Positions 6,376 through 13,844 are shown, numbered from the stretch's first letter. The stretch is DNA of 21,459 bases from an uncultured Collinsella sp. (GCA_900551015.1 URUI01000036.1:1-21459), one strand, 5' to 3'. The notes: generated from the letters alone by a model not told the origin. Translations and numbers: made by a program.

Positions 6376-7371
6376 TTACTTAAGCGTTGCGTACATGACG
6401 GCCTTGATGGTGTGCATGCGGTTCTCGGCCTCGTCGAAGACCTTGGAAGCGGGGCTCTCGAAGACCTCGTCGGTGACCTCCTGCTCGGTGATGCCGAACT
6501 GCTCGCACTTCTCGGCGCCAATCGTGGTGTTGGTGTCGTGGAAGCTGGGCAGGCAATGCAGGAAGATGGCACCCGGGTTGGCCATAGCCATGACCTCGGA
6601 GGTAACACGATACGGGGTGAGCTGAGCGATGCGCTCGGCCCAGACCTCGTCAGGCTCGCCCATGGAGACCCACACGTCGGTGTAGATAACGTCGGCACCG
6701 GTGACGCCGTCCTTAACGTCGGTGGTGAGCTTGATGGTGCAGCCGTTGGCCTTGGCGATGGGCTTACAGGCCTCGATGACGTCGTCAGCGGGCATGCACT
6801 CCTCGGGGCCACAGGCCACGAAGTTCATACCGAGCTTGGAGCATACGACCATGAGGGAGCGGGCAACGTTGTTCTTGCAGTCGCCCATGAAGACGAGGGT
6901 CTTGCCCTTGATGTCGTAATTGAAGTTCTCCTGGACGGTCAGAATGTCGGCGAGCATCTGAGTGGGGTGCCACTCGGTGGTCAGGCCGTTCCACACGGGC
7001 ACGCCGGACTTAGCGGCGAGCTCCTCGACGTCGTCCTGGGCAAAGCCACGGAACTCGATGCCGTCATACATGCGGCCGAGGACGCGAGCGGTGTCCTCGA
7101 TGGACTCCTTCTTGCCCATCTGCGACGAACCGGGATCGAGGTAGGTCACGCCCATGCCCAGGTCCATGCCGCCGACCTCGAAGGCGCAGCGGGTACGAGT
7201 GGAGGTCTTCTGGAAGAGCAGAACGATGTTCTTGCCCTCGAGATAGCGGTGCGGAACGCCAGCGCGCTTCATGTCCTTGAAGTTCTTGGAGAGCTTGAGC
7301 AGGTACTCGATCTCCTCGGTGGTGAGGTCGAGGAGCTTGAGGAAGCTACGACCGGAGAGGTTAACACCCAT
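6376..7371 (-). CDS. arcB: Ornithine carbamoyltransferase, catabolic (ArcB)
   Basis: A 331-residue cytosolic enzyme that converts citrulline and phosphate to ornithine and carbamoyl phosphate, the second step of the ADI pathway. The family signatures are all present: the carbamoyl phosphate loop STRTR (residues 57-61), HPTQ (135-138), the ornithine-binding loop DVWVSMGE (232-239) and HCLP (272-275, with the active-site Cys). Length is normal for the family. Position directly after arcA supports the catabolic rather than the biosynthetic role. The start at 7371 has AAAGGA eight bases upstream; the in-frame extension to 7461 would run through hairpins in the arcA-arcB gap. The gap to arcA is 106 bases and the gap to the carrier is 146 bases. 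Confidence 0.95.
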   Translation of the reverse strand: MGVNLSGRSFLKLLDLTTEEIEYLLKLSKNFKDMKRAGVPHRYLEGKNIVLLFQKTSTRTRCAFEVGGMDLGMGVTYLDPGSSQMGKKESIEDTARVLGRMYDGIEFRGFAQDDVEELAAKSGVPVWNGLTTEWHPTQMLADILTVQENFNYDIKGKTLVFMGDCKNNVARSLMVVCSKLGMNFVACGPEECMPADDVIEACKPIAKANGCTIKLTTDVKDGVTGADVIYTDVWVSMGEPDEVWAERIAQLTPYRVTSEVMAMANPGAIFLHCLPSFHDTNTTIGAEKCEQFGITEQEVTDEVFESPASKVFDEAENRMHTIKAVMYATLK

Positions 7372-7416
7372 GGTTTGATTCCTTTCGAAGAAATGAATTA
7401 CGTAAGTATTAGTGTT

Positions 7417-7464
7417 GCCCGTTTGACGGGCGAAACCGGTGCGGTTGTAGGGGGACCGCACCGG
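7417..7464 (-). promoter_or_regulatory. Two tandem hairpins between arcA copy 1 and arcB
   Basis: CCGGTGCGGT (7436-7445) pairs with 7455-7464 over a 9-base loop, and GCCCGT (7417-7422) pairs with ACGGGC (7426-7431) over TTG. They follow the arcA stop by 13 bases. TTTC separates them on the minus strand, so the first could be a weak terminator that lowers arcB relative to arcA. Confidence 0.6.
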
Positions 7465-7471
7465 AAACGGA

Positions 7472-8754
7472 AAGACCTTAGAGGTCCTCGCGCCAGAAGG
7501 GCATGCTCATGCAGCGCGGGCCGCCGCGGCCGCGGGAGAGCTCGGCGGAGGGCACGACGAGAAGGTCCAGGCCCTCCTTGTACAGCACGTCGTTGGTGAC
7601 GGTGTTGCGGGCGTAGACGCAGATCTTGCCGGGCTCGACGCACAGGGTGTTGGAGCCGTCGTTCCACTGCTCGCGGGAGGCCGCGATCGGGTCGCCGCCG
7701 CCGCAGGGGATCAGCTTGACCTGGTCGACGCCGGTGGCGTCCTCCAGGACGTGCTCGAGGGTGTCCTCGATCAGGCGGATGTTCACGTCGCCCGGGTTCT
7801 TGCCGGCGGTCAGCTCGTAGACGCGCAGGGTGCCCATGATGGCGGGGTGGATCGTGAACTTATCGACGTCGATCTGGGTGAAGACCGTGTCGAGGTGCAT
7901 GAAGGCGCGCGAGACCGGGATGTCGAAGGCCAGGATGCGCTCGACCTTGGAGTCGGAGTTCCAGAAGATGTTCTGGGCCATGACGTCGATCGCGGCGGCC
8001 TGGGTGCGCTGGGAGATGCCGACGGCGAGGGTCTTCTCGTTGATGTTCAGCACGTCGCCGCCCTCGGTGTGGAACTGGCAGTCGCGGCGGAAGTACAGGG
8101 AGACGTCCCTGTAGTCGGGGTGGTACTTGAAGACGTACTTGCCGTACAGGGTCTCGCGGTTGCGGGTGACCGAGTACATGCGGTTGAGGTTGACGCCATC
8201 GCCGACGACCGCGAACGGGTCGCGGGTGAAGTAGAGGTTGGGCATCGGGTCGATGATCAGGTCGGACTCGGACTCGGAGTTGACCAGGGAGTCGAGGGTC
8301 GTGGACGCCGTGAGGGGCAGCTCGATCTCGGCCTTGGTCATGCCGGCCATGGTCTTCTTGACGAACTCGAGGTTGTCCTCGATGGAGTCCAGCTTCTCGC
8401 GGACGACCTGCGGCATGTGCTGGCCGCGGATGCCGGCCTCGGCGATGTACTGGTCGGTGAACTCGGCGCGGGCGCCGGGGACCTGGTCGAACACCTCGGC
8501 GACGAGGTTCTCGAGGTAGAGGACCTCCACGCCCTGGTCCCTCAGGATCTGGGCGAAGGTGTCGTGCTCCTGCTGCGCGACCTCCAGGAACGGGACGTCG
8601 TCGAACAGGAGCCGCTCGAGCTCGTCGGGCGGCAGGTTGAGGAGCTCGTCGCCGGGACGGTGCAGGCAGACCTTCCTGAGCTTGCCGATCTCGGAAGGCA
8701 CGTGCAGACCTTTCGTCATGGCCTCCTACCTTTCTTTCGGGCCTTACTGGCCGA
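7472..8754. repeat. 1283-bp direct repeat, copy 1 (whole arcA plus short flanks)
   Basis: This stretch appears identical to 12039-13321 at an offset of 4567 bases. The shared tract begins AAGACC, six bases past the arcA stop codon, and ends at GGCCGA, 35 bases upstream of the start codon. The arcA translation and the translations of several overlapping wrong-frame stretches agree exactly, which makes synonymous differences very unlikely. Outside the tract the two copies differ. Confidence 0.9.
7478..8719 (-). CDS. arcA: Arginine deiminase, copy 1 (ArcA)
   Basis: A 413-residue enzyme that hydrolyses arginine to citrulline and ammonia, the first ADI step. Active-site residues fit the family: Asp167 in TRDPFA, Glu219 in HTEGGDV, His275 and Asp277 in FMHLD, and the nucleophile Cys403 in GGPRCMSMPFWRED near the C-terminus. 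Length is normal. The protein is identical to copy 2 at 12045-13286. It heads module 1 with arcB and a YfcC-type carrier. The start at 8719 is fixed by the N-terminal motif VPSEIGKLRKVCLHRPG. GGAGG is unusually close to the ATG (two bases), and AAAGG at nine bases may be the real ribosome site. Codons are strongly GC-ending, as expected for a highly expressed gene. Confidence 0.97.
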   Translation of the reverse strand: MTKGLHVPSEIGKLRKVCLHRPGDELLNLPPDELERLLFDDVPFLEVAQQEHDTFAQILRDQGVEVLYLENLVAEVFDQVPGARAEFTDQYIAEAGIRGQHMPQVVREKLDSIEDNLEFVKKTMAGMTKAEIELPLTASTTLDSLVNSESESDLIIDPMPNLYFTRDPFAVVGDGVNLNRMYSVTRNRETLYGKYVFKYHPDYRDVSLYFRRDCQFHTEGGDVLNINEKTLAVGISQRTQAAAIDVMAQNIFWNSDSKVERILAFDIPVSRAFMHLDTVFTQIDVDKFTIHPAIMGTLRVYELTAGKNPGDVNIRLIEDTLEHVLEDATGVDQVKLIPCGGGDPIAASREQWNDGSNTLCVEPGKICVYARNTVTNDVLYKEGLDLLVVPSAELSRGRGGPRCMSMPFWREDL

Positions 8755-8798
8755 TTCGTTAGCGCCCCTCCGTGTGAGGCGTTATTGCTGACGATATA

Positions 8799-8864
8799 TT
8801 TATATCCAAAATTAGCCCATACTTCCACCTCGCCCCCGAACGGTTTTTTATAAGGGGTGAACGG
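8799..8864 (-). promoter_or_regulatory. Promoter and activator-like sites of arcA copy 1
   Basis: On the minus strand a TATAAA -10 box (8799-8804) and GTGGAA at the -35 position (8823-8828) have an 18-base spacer. Two direct repeats, CGAACGG (8837-8843) and TGAACGG (8858-8864, plus-strand reading), lie exactly 21 bp apart just upstream, near -48 and -69 of the likely start. The same arrangement occurs at arcA copy 2 although the sequence between is diverged. The poor -35 box fits an activator-dependent promoter. Confidence 0.6.
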
Positions 8865-9200
8865 CATACACATATACTTCACGCATGGCACACTTCGACA
8901 TAATAAAGTGTATTTACGTGCTCAAACGCTTTTCCAATCTGATAATTGATTGAAACTTATCTTTCTAAACCACCCTCAAATTGCATATTTTCACTAAAGA
9001 TATGAATAGAATTTGCGATTCATACCACGTCTCAACCATTTTCATTTTTATTCAGAAAAAAGTTTGTCCTATTCATTTTTGGTATGTATATTACCGTTTA
9101 CCAGACGCTTGGTACCGTTCACCGGAAGCTCAGTATAAGGCCCAACGGATACCGACTCGCCTTACGGCCTCATTTGTAACAACTTGACTTCTCGGTATAG
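8865..9200. other. AT-rich intergenic stretch upstream of arcA copy 1
   Basis: No gene is supported here. The DNA is much more AT-rich than its surroundings. It holds ACACTT-N10-AAGTGT (8890-8911) and two ACCGTTTAC/ACCGTTCAC sites at 9093-9101 and 9114-9122. These are again exactly 21 bp apart and are the inverse orientation of the promoter-proximal GAACGG pair, so a distal regulator-binding cluster is plausible. Confidence 0.4.
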
Positions 9201-9239
9201 AAAAACAGACCCGCTCCCCTCATGTGAAACGGGTCTGTT
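9201..9239 (-). terminator. Terminator after the aminotransferase gene
   Basis: AACAGACCCG (9204-9213) pairs perfectly with CGGGTCTGTT (9230-9239), and TTTTT follows on the minus strand. It starts 48 bases after the stop codon at 9288 and closes arc module 2. Confidence 0.85.
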
Positions 9240-9287
9240 ATCGATAATCTTAGACAGATTTGAGCGGCTTTGAGAGCCGTCGGAATC

Positions 9288-10412
9288 CTAGCGTTCGAAC
9301 TCCGCCAGCGCCTCGCCCAAAAGCCTCAGGCCCTCGCGAAGAACGTCCTCGCTCGCGCAGTAGCCCAGGCGCGCGCCGCAGGGAAGCTCAAAGCGGCCGC
9401 CGGGAACCAACAGCACTCCCCTCTCGGCTAGCAGGCGCTTGCAGAACTCCTCGTCGTCCTCGGGGATATCCAGCCGGATAAACGAGGTGGACACGCCCTG
9501 CGGGGCCGTCCAGGACACGCGGTGCTGCGTATCGATCCAAGCCTGCGCGATATCGCGGTTGCCAAACACGATTTTGCGGTTGCGCTCGAGAATCTTGTCC
9601 TTGTGCTCGAGCACATAGGTTGCCAGGGCATCGTTGAACACGCCGCCGCAGATCATGGTGTAATCGCGATAGGTGCGGATACGGTTGGATACCTCTTCGT
9701 CTGCCACGACCCAGCCCACGCGGGCCGCAGGCGTCGAATAGGTCTTCGACACCGAGTTGGTGACGATGGCCTTCTCGTACACGTCGGCCATCGACATAAA
9801 GGCCTCGGTGTTCTCAAGCGGCAGGTACACCTCGTCGCAAAGCACATAGGCGCCCACCGAGCGGGCGATCTCGGCAATCTGGCCGAGCGTATCGGCATCG
9901 AGCACGGTACCGATGGGGTTCGATGCGTTGTTGATGCAGATGAGCTTGGTGGTGGGGCGAACCAGACGCTTGAGCTCCACGATATCGGGCTTCCAGCCGA
10001 GCTCCTCGCGAAGCTCCCAGTACTCGACCTCGGCGCCCAGCGTGCGCGGAATCTCGTAGAGCGGCGCATAGGTGGGCCACTCGGCAATCACATGGTCGCC
10101 GGGCTCGACCACGGCCATGATGGCGTTGAGGTTCGCACCCGTGCAGCCGTTGGTCTGCAGGATGTGGTCGGGATTGATCTCGCGACGATACAGCTTGGCA
10201 ACCTCGGCCTTAAAGTCGGGCGAGCCCTCGATCCAGCCGTAGTTCATCTTCTCGCGGTCCAGGCGCTCATAGAACGTGGCGCCGTCCTGCTCGTCGAGCG
10301 CGCGCAGCTCGCCCATGGTAAGCGAGGAGATCGTCGACTGGGCGATATCCCACGTGGCGCTCTTCTCCCAAACGTTGAGCCATTCCTCAACGCCGATTGT
10401 CTTGATGTCCAT
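9288..10412 (-). CDS. PLP-dependent aminotransferase, class I/II (ArcT-like)
   Basis: A 374-residue fold-type I aminotransferase. Visible cofactor residues are NNASNPIG (about 161-168, Asn165), CDEVYLPL with Asp193 and Tyr196, and SVSKTYSTPAARVGW with the Schiff-base Lys223. RLGYC near the C-terminus probably carries the carboxylate-binding Arg. Its start at 10412 has GGAG seven bases upstream and lies only 16 bases past the stop of the APC antiporter, so the two are co-transcribed. A transaminase-like arcT gene is known in some lactic acid bacterial arc operons. By analogy this enzyme may act on arginine, ornithine or a related amino acid, but the substrate cannot be read from sequence. It is the last gene of module 2, followed by a strong terminator. 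Confidence 0.85.
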   Translation of the reverse strand: MDIKTIGVEEWLNVWEKSATWDIAQSTISSLTMGELRALDEQDGATFYERLDREKMNYGWIEGSPDFKAEVAKLYRREINPDHILQTNGCTGANLNAIMAVVEPGDHVIAEWPTYAPLYEIPRTLGAEVEYWELREELGWKPDIVELKRLVRPTTKLICINNASNPIGTVLDADTLGQIAEIARSVGAYVLCDEVYLPLENTEAFMSMADVYEKAIVTNSVSKTYSTPAARVGWVVADEEVSNRIRTYRDYTMICGGVFNDALATYVLEHKDKILERNRKIVFGNRDIAQAWIDTQHRVSWTAPQGVSTSFIRLDIPEDDEEFCKRLLAERGVLLVPGGRFELPCGARLGYCASEDVLREGLRLLGEALAEFER

Positions 10413-10428
10413 GGTTAGGCTCCAATCG

Positions 10429-11907
10429 CTAGAACACGGGGATGATACCGGCAAAGGTCATGGGAATCGAGATGATGCCCAGGATGGCAATAGCGACCGC
10501 GCAGATGACCTGTCTCTTACCCATGGACTGACCGGACTCAGAAAGCGCCTTGCGATAGAACAGGAAGCCGGGGATATAGCCCAGGCAAGCCAGCAGCAGG
10601 AAGCCCCAGCCGGTAAAGAGCACGCCCACGACCTGGAACACCAGGGCAAGGATGCCGATGAGTATCTGGCCCGTCTCACCGCGCTCGCGGGAGAACTTAA
10701 CCTGATATGCCGCGGCGTAGGCCCAGGTGACGACGATGGTCACGGTGCACATGGAGATGGCGAAGGTGTAGGCGTCGGCGGCAAACGTGGCGATGATGAT
10801 GAATGCCTCGGTCAGGGCACCGACGATGATCAGAGCCATCTGCGGAGCTCCCTTGGCGTTAACCTCGCCCCACGACTTGGGCAGCAGACCATGATCGGCC
10901 ATCATCGAGGAAACCTCGGCGGGAAGCATGGTAAAGGACAGCCAGGAGCCGCACACCGAGATGATGATGGCCCAGGAGATGAAGGCGCCGCCCCAGCCGG
11001 GAGCAAGCTGCTCAAACACGGTAATGGTGGCGGGCTTGGGAGCCGCGACCAGATCGGCGTAGTCCACAACGCCATACGGAATGACAGAAGCGCTGATATA
11101 GAGGGTCAGAAGAACGATCAGGCCGATGATGGTGGCGGAGCCGACCTCACTCTTGCGCTTGGCGCGACCGGACATGACCGAAGCGCCCTCGACGCCGATG
11201 AAGACCCACATCATGATGAGGATGCACTGCGTCACCTGGTTGGCAACGCTTCCGAGCTCGACGCCGTTCGCGGCGATGATCGTGGCGTTGCGCGCAGCGG
11301 TGCCCCAGAAGTCGGCGGTAAACACGCCGGCGTTAAAGGCGAAGCAGGAGAACGCGATGAACATCAGGATGGACGCAATCTTGATGACCATGACAATCGC
11401 GTTGAATGCTGCAGCGCTCTCGACGCCGCGAATGACCAGGAAGGTGATGCCCCACAGGACGAGCGACACGACAATGACGCCGACGACAGCGGGGTTACCG
11501 GTCGCAGGATCCGAGAACACACCCGGCATGATGGTGCCCAGGCAATAATCGGAACCCAGGACCTGGGCGATCATGGTGCCAAAGCCGACGTTGCCGAGCC
11601 ATGCCGAAAGCCAATAGCCCCAGCCCGAGATAAATCCGTGGAAGGGGCCAAAGCCTTCCTCTGCATAGGCGCAGGCGCCGTCGAGATCGGGGCGCTTGGA
11701 GCCAATGTTGGCAAGCGAGAGTGCCAGCATCAAAAAGCCCAAGCCACAAACGACCCAAGCGACGAGCGCAGCGCCAGGAGAAGCGACGTTAGCGAGCTGG
11801 CCGGTAAGGGCGAACACGCCCGTGCCGATGCAAGAAGAAACGACCATGCCGACAAGGCCGAAGAAACCGACACCGTTGGGGTTGTCAACGTGACTGTCTT
11901 TAGACAT
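10429..11907 (-). CDS. arcD: APC-superfamily arginine/ornithine antiporter (ArcD-type)
   Basis: A 492-residue protein with about 12 to 13 membrane segments. The first segment, GVGFFGLVGMVVSSCIGTGV, carries the broken-helix glycine motif of the basic amino acid/polyamine antiporter group, and FIGVEGASVMSGRAK in segment 6 is the other group signature, where substrate carboxylate and gating residues lie. This is a different superfamily from the YfcC-type carrier of module 1. The context, arcA immediately upstream, makes arginine/ornithine exchange the most likely job, driving the pathway without energy cost; lysine or agmatine exchange is possible. The start at 11907 has AAGGTGA five bases upstream. 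The downstream aminotransferase starts 16 bases after its stop. Confidence 0.88.
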   Translation of the reverse strand: MSKDSHVDNPNGVGFFGLVGMVVSSCIGTGVFALTGQLANVASPGAALVAWVVCGLGFLMLALSLANIGSKRPDLDGACAYAEEGFGPFHGFISGWGYWLSAWLGNVGFGTMIAQVLGSDYCLGTIMPGVFSDPATGNPAVVGVIVVSLVLWGITFLVIRGVESAAAFNAIVMVIKIASILMFIAFSCFAFNAGVFTADFWGTAARNATIIAANGVELGSVANQVTQCILIMMWVFIGVEGASVMSGRAKRKSEVGSATIIGLIVLLTLYISASVIPYGVVDYADLVAAPKPATITVFEQLAPGWGGAFISWAIIISVCGSWLSFTMLPAEVSSMMADHGLLPKSWGEVNAKGAPQMALIIVGALTEAFIIIATFAADAYTFAISMCTVTIVVTWAYAAAYQVKFSRERGETGQILIGILALVFQVVGVLFTGWGFLLLACLGYIPGFLFYRKALSESGQSMGKRQVICAVAIAILGIISIPMTFAGIIPVF

Positions 11908-11953
11908 AACGGTCACCTTATCTGTTGCTAAATTAACATCATTAAACAAGATT

Positions 11954-11981
11954 GGGGAGGTGCGGATATCCGCACCGCCCC
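11954..11981 (-). promoter_or_regulatory. Intercistronic palindrome between arcA copy 2 and arcD
   Basis: GGTGCGGAT and ATCCGCACC (11959-11976) form an uninterrupted 18-bp palindrome. GGGG/CCCC extends it beyond one mismatch, to 11954-11981. The minus strand continues AATCTTGTTT, which is a poor T-run. It sits 63 bases after the arcA stop and may be a leaky terminator or a processing site. Confidence 0.55.
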
Positions 11982-12038
11982 GATGGGAGACATCTAATGG
12001 CAGCTAGATATATGTAGTAAGACCTGTACGGGTCCTTG

Positions 12039-13321
12039 AAGACCTTAGAGGTCCTCGCGCCAGAAGGGCATGCTCATGCAGCGCGGGCCGCCGCGGCCGC
12101 GGGAGAGCTCGGCGGAGGGCACGACGAGAAGGTCCAGGCCCTCCTTGTACAGCACGTCGTTGGTGACGGTGTTGCGGGCGTAGACGCAGATCTTGCCGGG
12201 CTCGACGCACAGGGTGTTGGAGCCGTCGTTCCACTGCTCGCGGGAGGCCGCGATCGGGTCGCCGCCGCCGCAGGGGATCAGCTTGACCTGGTCGACGCCG
12301 GTGGCGTCCTCCAGGACGTGCTCGAGGGTGTCCTCGATCAGGCGGATGTTCACGTCGCCCGGGTTCTTGCCGGCGGTCAGCTCGTAGACGCGCAGGGTGC
12401 CCATGATGGCGGGGTGGATCGTGAACTTATCGACGTCGATCTGGGTGAAGACCGTGTCGAGGTGCATGAAGGCGCGCGAGACCGGGATGTCGAAGGCCAG
12501 GATGCGCTCGACCTTGGAGTCGGAGTTCCAGAAGATGTTCTGGGCCATGACGTCGATCGCGGCGGCCTGGGTGCGCTGGGAGATGCCGACGGCGAGGGTC
12601 TTCTCGTTGATGTTCAGCACGTCGCCGCCCTCGGTGTGGAACTGGCAGTCGCGGCGGAAGTACAGGGAGACGTCCCTGTAGTCGGGGTGGTACTTGAAGA
12701 CGTACTTGCCGTACAGGGTCTCGCGGTTGCGGGTGACCGAGTACATGCGGTTGAGGTTGACGCCATCGCCGACGACCGCGAACGGGTCGCGGGTGAAGTA
12801 GAGGTTGGGCATCGGGTCGATGATCAGGTCGGACTCGGACTCGGAGTTGACCAGGGAGTCGAGGGTCGTGGACGCCGTGAGGGGCAGCTCGATCTCGGCC
12901 TTGGTCATGCCGGCCATGGTCTTCTTGACGAACTCGAGGTTGTCCTCGATGGAGTCCAGCTTCTCGCGGACGACCTGCGGCATGTGCTGGCCGCGGATGC
13001 CGGCCTCGGCGATGTACTGGTCGGTGAACTCGGCGCGGGCGCCGGGGACCTGGTCGAACACCTCGGCGACGAGGTTCTCGAGGTAGAGGACCTCCACGCC
13101 CTGGTCCCTCAGGATCTGGGCGAAGGTGTCGTGCTCCTGCTGCGCGACCTCCAGGAACGGGACGTCGTCGAACAGGAGCCGCTCGAGCTCGTCGGGCGGC
13201 AGGTTGAGGAGCTCGTCGCCGGGACGGTGCAGGCAGACCTTCCTGAGCTTGCCGATCTCGGAAGGCACGTGCAGACCTTTCGTCATGGCCTCCTACCTTT
13301 CTTTCGGGCCTTACTGGCCGA
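12039..13321. repeat. 1283-bp direct repeat, copy 2 (whole arcA plus short flanks)
   Basis: Partner of 7472-8754 in the same orientation. Recombination between the two would remove 4567 bases carrying one arcA, the aminotransferase and the APC antiporter, leaving one arcA fused to the arcB-yfcC genes. Confidence 0.9.
12045..13286 (-). CDS. arcA: Arginine deiminase, copy 2 (ArcA)
   Basis: The 413-residue protein is identical to copy 1, with the same catalytic set (Asp167, Glu219, His275, Asp277, Cys403). Here it heads module 2, followed by the APC antiporter and the aminotransferase instead of arcB. The identical coding sequence next to diverged flanks suggests recent gene conversion or ongoing homogenisation rather than a fresh duplication of the whole region. 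The ribosome-site oddity (GGAGG two bases from the ATG) is shared because it lies inside the identical tract. Its promoter, at 13369-13434, differs in sequence from that of copy 1 but keeps the same layout, so the two copies may respond to the same signal. Confidence 0.97.
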   Translation of the reverse strand: MTKGLHVPSEIGKLRKVCLHRPGDELLNLPPDELERLLFDDVPFLEVAQQEHDTFAQILRDQGVEVLYLENLVAEVFDQVPGARAEFTDQYIAEAGIRGQHMPQVVREKLDSIEDNLEFVKKTMAGMTKAEIELPLTASTTLDSLVNSESESDLIIDPMPNLYFTRDPFAVVGDGVNLNRMYSVTRNRETLYGKYVFKYHPDYRDVSLYFRRDCQFHTEGGDVLNINEKTLAVGISQRTQAAAIDVMAQNIFWNSDSKVERILAFDIPVSRAFMHLDTVFTQIDVDKFTIHPAIMGTLRVYELTAGKNPGDVNIRLIEDTLEHVLEDATGVDQVKLIPCGGGDPIAASREQWNDGSNTLCVEPGKICVYARNTVTNDVLYKEGLDLLVVPSAELSRGRGGPRCMSMPFWREDL

Positions 13322-13368
13322 ATCTCTCAGCGCCCCTCCGTAATGGGCGCTGCTTGCTGACAGCTCTA

Positions 13369-13434
13369 GTTATATCCAAATTCTACTCGCAATTCCACCT
13401 CGCCCCCGAACGGTCAACAAAGTACGATGAACGG
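13369..13434 (-). promoter_or_regulatory. Promoter and activator-like sites of arcA copy 2
   Basis: The minus strand has TATAAC (13369-13374) as -10 box, an 18-base spacer and GTGGAA (13393-13398) at -35. CGAACGG (13407-13413) and TGAACGG (13428-13434) follow exactly 21 bp apart. A 22-bp block covering -35 to the first site (13393-13414) is identical to 8823-8844 at copy 1, while surrounding bases differ. Confidence 0.6.
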
Positions 13435-13781
13435 TATATCACATGTGATTCCCCCATGATGTACTTCGGCGTTCTAAAGTAGCTTTTCTAAGGTAAACGC
13501 TCTTTTTTCTCAAAAATCAATCGCAATGACAACTCCAATCTTTCGATTAATAATTGCATATCTACAACGGTTTTATGTATATAAATGACGCTTGTTCGTG
13601 TTACTGTCTGTATTCGATGATATTCAGCTACCTATCATTCTTATTCACATATGCTCACCAGTTGAGTGAGGATATAGACCGTTTTTCACAACGCAACGGG
13701 CGTCAGCCCTATGGCTTGTCAGCGTAAGAAATAGGTAAAGATACCGTTCACGCGATACGTCCGTGCCATAGGTCGACTAAA
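13435..13781. other. AT-rich divergent intergenic region between arcA copy 2 and ppk
   Basis: No gene is supported. The stretch is AT-rich like the one upstream of arcA copy 1. It holds one ACCGTTCAC site (13743-13751) in the inverse orientation to the promoter-proximal pair, and a related GACCGTTTTTCAC (13677-13689). These could serve arcA copy 2, ppk, or both. Confidence 0.35.
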
Positions 13782-13827
13782 TTGAGACAATAGTGAATAG
13801 TGTTAGGCTACCGTCCCCTGTGGGGAC
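13782..13827 (+). promoter_or_regulatory. Possible ppk promoter and leader hairpin
   Basis: TTGAGA (13782-13787), a 16-base spacer and TAGGCT (13804-13809) could be a weak promoter. Just after it GTCCCC-TGT-GGGGAC (13813-13827) forms a tight hairpin, and TGAACGG (13828-13834) lies before the start codon. The hairpin argues that this stretch is leader and that the in-frame GTG at 13800 is not the start. Confidence 0.3.
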
Positions 13828-13844
13828 TGAACGGACAGATGCAT

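Noticed and set aside
8981..9187. 68-codon plus-strand frame in the AT-rich arcA copy 1 upstream region
   Set aside because: No ribosome-binding site, unusual composition and no recognisable family. The region looks regulatory.
10276..11931. 551-codon plus-strand open frame opposite the APC antiporter
   Set aside because: It is the antisense of a transmembrane protein, giving a highly charged polypeptide with no family resemblance.
12036..13343. 435-codon plus-strand frame opposite arcA copy 2, and its shorter partner at 7751-8791
   Set aside because: Shadow of arcA. Its near identity in the two places only reflects the DNA repeat, though it was useful as evidence of nucleotide identity.
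13800..13844. GTG at 13800 as the ppk start
   Set aside because: The stretch contains a tight GTCCCC-TGT-GGGGAC hairpin and a possible -10 box, and PPK1 homology begins later. It reads as leader.
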